Origin: Candidatus Bathyarchaeota archaeon
Lineage (GTDB): Archaea > Thermoproteota > Bathyarchaeia > 40CM-2-53-6
Direction: 5' to 3'
Length of the DNA stretch: 6,015 nt
NCBI GenBank assembly: GCA_005888755.1
Contig: VBBQ01000037.1
Coordinates: 79,887 to 85,901, forward strand
Under the pieces are notes generated by a model. It searched no databases. It was given only the letters and a program-made list of their open reading frames with translations, and was not told the DNA's origin. Positions 1 to 5,699 of the stretch are shown piece by piece. The first letter of the stretch is position 1. Each line of letters opens with the position of its first letter. The position numbers and the translations under genes were made by a program.

Positions 1-69
1 GCCAGAATCTACCTCTATGCCAGCCACTCCCCTGATCCCGTTGGTTCCGAAGAGCCGTGGTACTCTCAC
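1..69 (-). CDS. Phosphoglucosamine/phosphohexose mutase, N-terminus only (cut by window edge)
   Basis: Only the first 23 codons are in the window, read leftwards from a GTG at 69-67. The peptide begins VRVPRLFGTNGIRGVAGIEV. The block LFGTNGIRG is the N-terminal signature of the alpha-D-phosphohexomutase superfamily (COG1109: GlmM, phosphomannomutase/phosphoglucomutase), which interconverts sugar 6- and 1-phosphates through a phosphoserine that would lie outside the window. The FGTNGIRG form resembles archaeal GlmM-like proteins, but substrate cannot be set from 23 residues. The GTG start is forced: an in-frame TAG lies three codons upstream (78-76). A GGTGG Shine-Dalgarno-like element sits at 84-80. 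The gene starts 28 bases after the nucleotidyltransferase stop on the same strand, so the two are probably cotranscribed and act consecutively: mutase makes the sugar-1-phosphate, transferase activates it. Confidence 0.85.
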   Translation of the reverse strand, partial: MRVPRLFGTNGIRGVAGIEVDSG

Positions 70-79
70 GATTTGCTAA

Positions 80-84
80 CCACC
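80..84 (-). promoter_or_regulatory. Ribosome binding site of the mutase gene
   Basis: On the minus strand GGTGG is followed by ten bases and then the GTG start at 69-67. GGTG-type elements match the archaeal 16S rRNA 3' end. It lies in the 28-base gap after the nucleotidyltransferase stop and supports the GTG as a true initiator. The spacing is slightly long. Confidence 0.5.
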
Positions 85-97
85 ATTCTTTGCCATC

Positions 98-1141
98 CTA
101 GCAAAGGATAATGGAGTCAGGAGGCACCATTGATCCTTCCGGGATAATTGACTGCCCAGCGATTATTGATCCGCGGCCGATTCTCGATCCTCGACCGATT
201 ACCACCCTTTCACCGATGACGGAGTCTTCGACAATCGTTTTCTCACCAATTGCGGTCTCTTCAAAGACTATCGAGTTCCGTACGATGGCTTCATCTCCGA
301 CAGTCACATTGTTGCTTAGAATTGTGAAAGGGCCCACCTTCGCACCGACTCCTAGGCGTGACTTTGCTCCCACATATGCGGGACGGAGAATGTGCATCCC
401 GCCCTGCGCACCAGGTACAGCGGGACCGCCCTCAGGCGCTTCTTTCTCCAAGAGCTCTTTGTTCGCCCGTACATATTCTGAAACTCTCCCAATGTCGTAC
501 CAGAATCCCTCATGGATCCATGCTTGCATCCCTCCATTCTCAGCGAACCTAGGGAAAACGTCCCTCTCCAGGCTGACGGGGCGGCCTATTGGGATATGAC
601 CAACAACAATCGGACTAATCACGTAGACGCCTGCGTTTACTAGATTCGTAGATGAGATAGCTCCAGATTTTTCCGCGAACTTCCTCACCACTCCGTCGGA
701 ATCGGTCAAGACCGAGCCATAGGAAGAAGGGTCAGGAACAGAGACCAAGGCGATTGTCGCGGCCGCCTTCTTCTCTTTGTGCACCGCTAACATGCTTCTA
801 ATGTCGATATCACTTACAATGTCCCCGTTTATCACGAAGAAAGGGTCGTCCTTACTCAGAAGATTTGCCGCGAGCCGAATGGGACCTGCGGTTCCCAAGG
901 GCTTCTCCTCGACGGAAAACGCCACCGTCACATCTCCTATGGTATGACCGACCTCTACCTTCAGCTTGTCTGACAGATGATTGACTGCCAAGACGATCTC
1001 TTTGACTCCATCTGAGCTGAGCCAGCGAGCCATCCACTCAATGAGGGACACCCCAACAATAGGAAATAACAACTTGGGTTTAGAGCAACTGAGAGGCCGC
1101 AACCTTGTTGCGAAACCTCCCGCGAGTATCAAACCTCTCAA
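98..1141 (-). CDS. NDP-sugar pyrophosphorylase (sugar-1-phosphate nucleotidyltransferase) with C-terminal beta-helix
   Basis: 347 residues. It transfers a nucleotidyl group from an NTP to a sugar-1-phosphate, giving an NDP-sugar and pyrophosphate in the cytoplasm. The N-terminal Rossmann-like domain (about 1-235) opens with MRGLILAGGFATRLRPL; R13 and K23 (in SKPK) are the expected nucleotide/phosphate-binding residues. GTAG is at 83-86, the metal-binding aspartate is in NGD (105-107), NAGVYV is at 169-174 and WYDIG at 214-218. From about 253 to the C-terminus there are hexapeptide repeats (VGAKVG, VIGERVVIGRGSRIGRGSII) forming a left-handed beta-helix. This layout fits mannose-1-phosphate guanylyltransferases and archaeal GlmU-like uridylyltransferases; at 347 residues it is short for a bifunctional GlmU. 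Base and sugar specificity cannot be decided; the following GlmM-like mutase mildly favours an amino-sugar role. The TTG start at 1141-1139 is chosen because LILAGG always sits at the extreme N-terminus in this family and GAGG lies at 1149-1146. Confidence 0.9.
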   Translation of the reverse strand: MRGLILAGGFATRLRPLSCSKPKLLFPIVGVSLIEWMARWLSSDGVKEIVLAVNHLSDKLKVEVGHTIGDVTVAFSVEEKPLGTAGPIRLAANLLSKDDPFFVINGDIVSDIDIRSMLAVHKEKKAAATIALVSVPDPSSYGSVLTDSDGVVRKFAEKSGAISSTNLVNAGVYVISPIVVGHIPIGRPVSLERDVFPRFAENGGMQAWIHEGFWYDIGRVSEYVRANKELLEKEAPEGGPAVPGAQGGMHILRPAYVGAKSRLGVGAKVGPFTILSNNVTVGDEAIVRNSIVFEETAIGEKTIVEDSVIGERVVIGRGSRIGRGSIIAGQSIIPEGSMVPPDSIILC

Positions 1142-1270
1142 CTATCCTCTGCAACCCGTTGAGCTTTCGCCTGGTTAGCCCCCTATATTGTCTTTAGAGC
1201 CGGACACAGAATAGTTTGGAACTACCGATGTTCAAGAGAGGCGGTCGATGGTTAAGTTGGAAGGTCGATT
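1142..1270. promoter_or_regulatory. Divergent intergenic region with one TATA-like element
   Basis: This about 130-bp stretch separates the leftward nucleotidyltransferase from the rightward CoA operon and must hold both promoters unless one unit is read from further away. The best AT-rich element is ccctatattg at 1181-1190, whose complement reads caatataggg, so it looks TATA-like on both strands. As a leftward promoter it would place transcription start near 1160, giving a leader of about 20 bases that contains the GAGG element. As a rightward promoter it would start transcripts near 1210. No clear BRE or operator palindrome was found. Two purine-rich Shine-Dalgarno candidates for the pantoate kinase lie at 1235-1241 (agagagg) and 1259-1264 (ggaagg). 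Confidence 0.35.
1146..1149 (-). promoter_or_regulatory. Ribosome binding site supporting the TTG start of the nucleotidyltransferase
   Basis: On the minus strand the sequence before the TTG start reads cagaggatag, placing GAGG four bases upstream of the codon. The spacing is short but usable. Together with the family-typical N-terminus it supports this non-ATG start. Confidence 0.45.
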
Positions 1271-2176
1271 CTGACGGTCAGAACCGGAAACGCGTTCTCT
1301 CCCTGCCAGATTACTGGATTCTTTCGAATACGCGACGCCAGTCGAGATCCGTTGAAGGTCGGATCGACGGGGGCTGGAGTGAACCTTCAACATGGAGTAA
1401 CGACTTCGGTAAGGATCAGCCCAGCCTCCCGTACCAAACTTGCGATCTCGTTCAATGGCAAACCGCTAGCTCGACCAGTGGTGTCTCAGGATGTTGTTGC
1501 TGAGCACCTGGGAAGCTCGTCAGAAATATTACGAGTGACCGTCTCTCACAGAAGCATTCTGCCCATGGGTTGCGGTTACGGGACCAGCGGGGCGGGAGCG
1601 CTCAGCCTATCACTCGCGCTCAATGAGGCGTTGGGTTCCAACCTAAGCCATGTCGAGGCAGCGCAGATCGCTCACAGAGCTGAAGTAAAGCACAGGACCG
1701 GCCTCGGAACCGTTACGTCCGCATTCTATGGAGGACTAGTGATCCGGACGCGGCCAGGAGCACCTGGATTCGCACGGGTCAAGAAGATCGTTCCATCATC
1801 TTCGATGAGAGTTGTTTCGGGAGCGTTCGGACCAATATCAACAGCTCGCGTTCTATCCAATACTGGCATGAAAAAACGAATCAACCTATGCGCAAAGGGC
1901 CTCGTCTCGCTTCAGGTCAACGGTCCTGAGACGGACACCTTCGTCAGATTATCGCTGAGGTTCGCAGGTTGCCTCGGACTTATCTCTCCGCGTTTGCGTG
2001 AAGCCATTTCAAGAATGCAACGAAGACGGATCAAGTCTAGTATGATGATGATTGGGGAATCAATCTTCACCGTTGTTCGTAAAGAGCTAGTCCCGGAAGC
2101 CAAGTCGACTATCAAGCTAGCAGGTCTCGCTCCGGTTGTCAGCAAAATCGCTGAACATGGCGCTGTAGTGTTATGA
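1271..2176 (+). CDS. Pantoate kinase (archaeal PoK, GHMP kinase family); start codon uncertain
   Basis: It phosphorylates pantoate with ATP to 4-phosphopantoate, the archaeal replacement for the first half of the PanC/PanK route. Numbering from 1271, about 301 residues, normal for the family. The N-terminal block FSPCQITGFFRI (9-20), then DPLKVGSTGAGVNL (26-39), matches the conserved opening of COG1829 kinases. The GHMP ATP-binding loop is LPMGCGYGTSGAGALSLSLA (97-116). EVKHRTGLGTV follows at 138-148, and a C-terminal GHMP motif MMIGESIF at 259-266. The frame is open from 1256 (after a TAA) but has no ATG, GTG or TTG until TTG 1352, which would delete the conserved opening. I place the start at CTG 1271 because GGAAGG ends six bases before it. 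The alternative is ATG 1248, preceded by AGAGAGG, in another frame, reaching this one only through a one-base indel. The stop overlaps the next ATG by four bases (ATGA), so the two are translationally coupled. Identity is firm; the 5' boundary is not. Confidence 0.85.
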   Translation: MTVRTGNAFSPCQITGFFRIRDASRDPLKVGSTGAGVNLQHGVTTSVRISPASRTKLAISFNGKPLARPVVSQDVVAEHLGSSSEILRVTVSHRSILPMGCGYGTSGAGALSLSLALNEALGSNLSHVEAAQIAHRAEVKHRTGLGTVTSAFYGGLVIRTRPGAPGFARVKKIVPSSSMRVVSGAFGPISTARVLSNTGMKKRINLCAKGLVSLQVNGPETDTFVRLSLRFAGCLGLISPRLREAISRMQRRRIKSSMMMIGESIFTVVRKELVPEAKSTIKLAGLAPVVSKIAEHGAVVL

Positions 2177-2925
2177 GAATATCACCCAATCACCCGCGGT
2201 TCAGATCGCTTGAGACCAGAGAACGCCTGGTTAGAGGATTTCAGGCCGGAATCGTGGCTCCTCAAGGGTTAATCGCGCACGGGCGTGGAGAGGCATTCGA
2301 TTACTTGTTTGGTGAGATCACTTCGAAATCCTCTCGGGCGGCAGCAAAAGCTGCTGCAGCGCTTCTGTTGAGCGCGAGAAACCCGGTCATATCCATTAAC
2401 GGCAACACTGCTGCCCTTGTGCCTCGAGATATGGTCAGGCTCGCGCATTCAGTCCACGCGGGGCTTGAGGTAAACCTGTTTCACAGAAGTGTGGTACGAG
2501 AGCGAGGAATCGCGTCTTTGCTCAAGCGGAACGGCGCAGGTCACGTGTTTGGGGTGAACGCAAGCCCCAGATTTAGGATACCAGGGGTAGCAAGCGCAAG
2601 GCGTATTGTCGATGCCAGGGGAATTGGGGCTGCTGATGTCGTGTTGGTTCCGCTGGAGGACGGTGACCGAGCGGAAGCACTTAGAAGAGCCGGCAAGATG
2701 GTGATAGCGATAGACCTCAATCCGATGTCGCGTACAGCTCGGGCTGCAACTATAACCATTGTCGACAACATAATCAGGGCTGTTCCGGAATTGGTCCGGG
2801 TCACTATGAAAATGAAGTCCCTTTCAAGATCCAGACTGAGCGCAACAGTAGCTAGATTTGACAATGAGAGGAATCTTAGAAAAGTGATGAAGGATATGAT
2901 CCATTACATGCAAGGATGGTCATAG
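2173..2925 (+). CDS. 4-phosphopantoate--beta-alanine ligase (archaeal phosphopantothenate synthetase)
   Basis: It joins 4-phosphopantoate to beta-alanine with ATP to form 4'-phosphopantothenate, the step after pantoate kinase in the archaeal CoA pathway. 250 residues, near the usual length of about 260 for the DUF137/COG1701 family. Diagnostic blocks are HPRFRSLETRERL (7-19), GIVAPQGLIAHGRGEAFDYL (26-45), NPVISINGNTAALVP (70-84), LEVNLF (98-103), ADVVLVPLEDGDRAEAL (154-170) and IDLNPMSRTARAATITIVDN (180-199). All are intact, so an active enzyme is expected. No signal peptide or membrane segment is visible; it should be cytoplasmic. The ATG at 2173 sits in an ATGA overlap with the pantoate kinase stop and lacks a strong Shine-Dalgarno of its own, which implies translational coupling. 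Downstream it overlaps panB by ten bases if panB starts at 2916. Confidence 0.95.
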   Translation: MRISPNHPRFRSLETRERLVRGFQAGIVAPQGLIAHGRGEAFDYLFGEITSKSSRAAAKAAAALLLSARNPVISINGNTAALVPRDMVRLAHSVHAGLEVNLFHRSVVRERGIASLLKRNGAGHVFGVNASPRFRIPGVASARRIVDARGIGAADVVLVPLEDGDRAEALRRAGKMVIAIDLNPMSRTARAATITIVDNIIRAVPELVRVTMKMKSLSRSRLSATVARFDNERNLRKVMKDMIHYMQGWS

Positions 2926-3797
2926 AGTTGAGCGGAACCTCCAGCGCGGAGAGAAAGAAGGTAACCGTCGCCGACTTTTCGAAAATGAAAAGCCACAATC
3001 AGCGTATTGTGATGGTAACATCTTATGACTACCCGACATCAATTATCGCGGATGAAGTTGGCGTTGACTCAATCCTTGTCGGAGACTCTTATGGCATGGT
3101 GGTTCTTGGACACGACACGACTATTCCCGTAACGATAGAAGAACTCCTTCCAGTATGCCAGGCTGTCAAAAGAGGCGCGAGCCATTCACTACTGATCGGC
3201 GATATGCCGTTCCTAAGCTTCCAAATCTCGGAAGAAGATGCGATAAGAAACGCCGGGCGTTTCATCAAAGAAGGAAGAATGGAGGCCGTCAAGATCGAAG
3301 GAGGAAGAGAAATGGCACACATGGCCAAAGCGGTCTCGAACGCAGGTATTCCCGTGCTCGGCCATATTGGCATAACTCCACAGACGGCAACCCTTCACGG
3401 AGGCTATAGAATCCAAGGCAAGAACGCTGATTCTGGCGAGCGACTGGTCGAAGATGCTAAGTCGTTAGAGGAAGCGGGAGTGTTCGGGATCGTTCTTGAG
3501 ATGATAACAGAGGAAGTGGCTCGAATGATCACGAAGACAATCTCGGTTCCAACCATTGGCATCGGTTCAGGGAGATACTGCGATGGTCAGGTTTTGGTCT
3601 TGCACGACATCCTAGGGCTCTATCCAAGGTTCGTGCCAAAATTCGCGAAACGATACACGGACCTTGCCTCGACGATAAAAGGAGCCGTTACGGAGTATGC
3701 ATCAGAAGTCCGCCGGGGCGCTTTTCCAGAAGAAAAAAACGTTTTCAAAATGGACGACGCTGAGCGAGATAAGTTGGATTTACGCCAGAAGTCCTGA
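2916..3797 (+). CDS. panB: 3-methyl-2-oxobutanoate hydroxymethyltransferase (ketopantoate hydroxymethyltransferase)
   Basis: It transfers a hydroxymethyl group from 5,10-methylene-tetrahydrofolate (or a tetrahydropterin analogue in archaea) to 2-oxoisovalerate, giving ketopantoate, the committed step of pantothenate synthesis. 293 residues; bacterial PanB is about 265 and the extra length is at both ends. The TIM-barrel family motifs are all present: VTSYDYPTS (34-42), SILVGDSYG with metal-binding D57, GDMPF with D96, EAVKIEGG with K126 and E128, GHIGITPQ (149-156), VLEMI with E195, the probable catalytic glutamate, PTIGIGSG (212-219) and DILGL (231-235). The start is slightly ambiguous. ATG 2916 overlaps the synthetase stop by ten bases; an in-frame TTG at 2928 would avoid the overlap and has GGATGGT seven bases upstream. 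Both lie ahead of the conserved region. No strong Shine-Dalgarno precedes ATG 2916. Confidence 0.96.
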   Translation: MVIELSGTSSAERKKVTVADFSKMKSHNQRIVMVTSYDYPTSIIADEVGVDSILVGDSYGMVVLGHDTTIPVTIEELLPVCQAVKRGASHSLLIGDMPFLSFQISEEDAIRNAGRFIKEGRMEAVKIEGGREMAHMAKAVSNAGIPVLGHIGITPQTATLHGGYRIQGKNADSGERLVEDAKSLEEAGVFGIVLEMITEEVARMITKTISVPTIGIGSGRYCDGQVLVLHDILGLYPRFVPKFAKRYTDLASTIKGAVTEYASEVRRGAFPEEKNVFKMDDAERDKLDLRQKS

Positions 3798-3800
3798 AAC

Positions 3801-4733
3801 TTGCACTTCGGCATTGTGGGTGCAGGGGCAATTGGCTGTCTATTTGGTGCAAGACTGAGGCTGGCTGGCCACGATGTCACACTGATACATCGAGACCCCT
3901 CTATTGTCCGAGCAATCCAGAAGAACGGCGTAGGCCTTCATGAGATAGATGGAAAATTCAGAAGGATTCATGTACGCGTTCGAAGGGGCCCAGTCCCGCT
4001 ACCTAGAATCCAGATTCTCATCGTGGCTGTGAAAGCCTACGATACAAAAGCGGTGGCGCTAAGCTATCGCGGGATATTATCCCCCGAAACGACGATCTTG
4101 AGCCTTCAAAACGGGTTGGACAATGTTGAGACGCTACAATCTATTTTCAGAAACCACATTCTTGCAGGATCGACTACAGAAGGGGCGTTGTTGACGGGCC
4201 CAGGCTCTGTGATACATTCAGGAAAAGGGTTGACCGTTATTGGAGACCTCCAAGGAGGAAACTCGGGGAGCAGCCCCCGCATCAAGATTGCATTCGACGA
4301 CGCGGGGTTTCGAACGAAGATCAGTTCGAACATTCGAGGAGTATTGTGGACAAAAGCCATAGTCAACGCCGCAATAAATCCGCTTTCAGCCTTGACTAGA
4401 CTACCCAACGGTGCACTAGCCAAGAACGCGGCGACCAGAGAGATCGCTCTTAGAGTGATCGACGAGGGGCTATTGGTTAGTCAAGCGGAACGCATCAGAC
4501 TCGTTGGAGACCCGAGAAAACTCTGGCGGACGATCCTGCTATCAACGGGGGCCAACAAGTCTTCAATGCTCCAAGACATAGAACGAGGCAAAATGACCGA
4601 GATTAGACAACTAAACGGTGCAATTCTTTCATATGGAAGAAAAACGCGGATCAAGACCCCTGTTAATGGGATATTGACAAAACTAGTATTGGGGTTAGAG
4701 GAGTCTTCGAAGATGATGACGTCGAGGGCCTAA
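3801..4733 (+). CDS. panE: 2-dehydropantoate 2-reductase (ketopantoate reductase)
   Basis: It reduces ketopantoate to pantoate with NAD(P)H. 310 residues, typical for the family. The N-terminal Rossmann fold opens with HFGIVGAGAIG (GxGxxG at 7-12). K78 in VAVKAYDT, N104 in LQNG, then WTKAIVNAAINPL with K185, the counterpart of the catalytic lysine, and N189 follow. The C-terminal helical domain has SSMLQDI (254-260) and TEIRQLNG with E267, matching the substrate-binding serine and glutamate of E. coli PanE. The TTG start lies just ahead of the first beta-strand, where PanE proteins normally begin, and no better start exists: in the same frame, only one codon (AAC) separates it from the panB TGA. 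No Shine-Dalgarno is evident, so translation probably depends on ribosomes finishing panB. Archaeal ketopantoate reductase is known in Thermococcus to be inhibited by CoA, so this may be the feedback control point of the operon product (inference). Confidence 0.95.
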   Translation: MHFGIVGAGAIGCLFGARLRLAGHDVTLIHRDPSIVRAIQKNGVGLHEIDGKFRRIHVRVRRGPVPLPRIQILIVAVKAYDTKAVALSYRGILSPETTILSLQNGLDNVETLQSIFRNHILAGSTTEGALLTGPGSVIHSGKGLTVIGDLQGGNSGSSPRIKIAFDDAGFRTKISSNIRGVLWTKAIVNAAINPLSALTRLPNGALAKNAATREIALRVIDEGLLVSQAERIRLVGDPRKLWRTILLSTGANKSSMLQDIERGKMTEIRQLNGAILSYGRKTRIKTPVNGILTKLVLGLEESSKMMTSRA

Positions 4734-4766
4734 ACCGTGTTTAAGGGAACAAGTTAATCAGTTCCT
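4734..4766. terminator. Convergent gene junction with a short inverted repeat
   Basis: Only 24 bases separate the panE stop (TAA, 4731-4733) from the stop of the oppositely oriented oxidoreductase (4758-4760). GGAAC at 4746-4750 and GTTCC at 4761-4765 form a five-base inverted repeat, extendable by one G-T pair, around a ten-base loop that contains the oxidoreductase stop. No T-tract, the usual archaeal termination signal, is seen on either strand. A bidirectional terminator role is only a possibility, as a stem this short can arise by chance. Confidence 0.2.
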
Positions 4767-5699
4767 ACAGGCCGTTCGCGTCTTACCTGATTTCAGAGCG
4801 GTATCACATACCCGGATTGCTTCTATCGCATCATTCCCCGATGGGACAGGGTCCAAGTCGTCACTCACCGACTTCATGAAGTACTCAAGTTCCAGCCGTA
4901 ACGGCTCGTCCCATCGAATGTAGGGTTTGGTCATTGTTTTCGAGTTTTCAACTGTTATTTCTTGAGTTATGTAATCAAGGTTTATTGTCGCTTCGCTTCC
5001 GGTAATTATGAGGGTGCGGACTTTGCGAGGAGTCAACCAGTTTGCGTCTAAGAAACCTGTAACACCACGACTGAACCGTAGCATGATTTCGGCGTAGTCC
5101 TCAAACGAGTGTTTCAAGGATCCAGTCTGAGCGTAGACTACGGAGACCTTGTCCTCGAGGAGGAACCGCATGATGTCAATGTCATGGATTGCGGTATCCT
5201 TGATCACTCCCACGTCACCGATTCTAACTGGCCAACGCGCTACCCGGCGGCCGGTAGCAATGATCACTTCTCCAGCGGCTTTCTGGTCCAGTAGCTTTTT
5301 GACAAATCGCACACCTGGATTAAATCGCTCTATGAATCCAACCATTAGCTTCAACCCTGTTTTTGAAGCGACGGTGAGGAGTTTTCCGGCTTGCTCCTGG
5401 TTACCAGTCATTGGTTTTTCCACCAGGAGGTTCTTTCCTGCCTCTAGGATTTGCATTCCAACTCTGAAATGTGTATGAGTAGGTGTTGCAACAGTTACGG
5501 CTTCTATTTCGGGAATTCGCAGAAACTTTCGTAGGTCGGTATACCATGGAATAGAATATTTCGATCCGACCTGTCTTGCTCGTTCGGGATTAGAGTCGCA
5601 GATTCCGATAAGATTGCACTTCGAACTTTGGCGAAGAACCCGTACTTGGTTCTCGCCCCAAAATCCGGTTCCTACAACGCCAGCGCCGACACGTTTCAT
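4758..5699 (-). CDS. Gfo/Idh/MocA-family NAD(P)-dependent sugar oxidoreductase (probable UDP-amino-sugar 3-dehydrogenase)
   Basis: 313 residues. The N-terminal Rossmann fold has VGTGFWGENQVRVL with GTGFWG at 10-15, an acidic strand end CDSNPER (34-40), and AVTVATPTHTH (67-77). EKP at 94-96 carries the family lysine K95. In the C-terminal alpha/beta domain GFIERFNP (121-128) and DTAIHDID, with D168 and H172, match the catalytic region. The ERFNP form resembles members that act on UDP-GlcNAc or UDP-GlcNAc-uronate at C3 (the archaeal UDP-GlcNAc 3-dehydrogenase and bacterial WlbA types), but this is by analogy. The neighbouring UDP-sugar 6-dehydrogenase agrees with such a role, as in 3-acetamido-uronic acid synthesis; no aminotransferase or acetyltransferase is in view. 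The start at 5699 is fixed by an ATGA overlap with the upstream gene's TGA (5698-5696) and by family length; an in-frame start at 5786 would add 29 residues that lie inside the upstream gene. Confidence 0.88.
   Translation of the reverse strand: MKRVGAGVVGTGFWGENQVRVLRQSSKCNLIGICDSNPERARQVGSKYSIPWYTDLRKFLRIPEIEAVTVATPTHTHFRVGMQILEAGKNLLVEKPMTGNQEQAGKLLTVASKTGLKLMVGFIERFNPGVRFVKKLLDQKAAGEVIIATGRRVARWPVRIGDVGVIKDTAIHDIDIMRFLLEDKVSVVYAQTGSLKHSFEDYAEIMLRFSRGVTGFLDANWLTPRKVRTLIITGSEATINLDYITQEITVENSKTMTKPYIRWDEPLRLELEYFMKSVSDDLDPVPSGNDAIEAIRVCDTALKSGKTRTACRN

Noticed and set aside
98-141. GFATR instead of GxGTR in the nucleotidyltransferase (gene 5' end at 1141) as a sign of inactivity
   Set aside because: The key Arg and Lys are kept, and I recall the GGFATRL form from other archaeal sugar nucleotidyltransferases, so it is probably a normal variant.
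111-599. 162-codon plus-strand frame opposite the nucleotidyltransferase, rich in repeated Ile/Asp/Pro units
   Set aside because: Its periodicity is the mirror of the hexapeptide repeats of the beta-helix on the other strand; it is an antisense shadow.
1216-1503. 95-codon plus-strand reading frame overlapping the start of pantoate kinase, beginning TTG
   Set aside because: Its translation is Trp- and Ser-rich with no recognisable motif, and the same bases encode the conserved pantoate kinase N-terminus in another frame.
1352-2176. TTG 1352 as the pantoate kinase start (274 residues)
   Set aside because: It would remove the ITGFF strand and DPL block that are clearly encoded immediately upstream in the same frame, and no convincing Shine-Dalgarno precedes it.
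2541-2864. 107-codon minus-strand frame opposite the phosphopantothenate synthetase
   Set aside because: The plus strand encodes the family's most conserved blocks here; the antisense frame has no motif or start signal.
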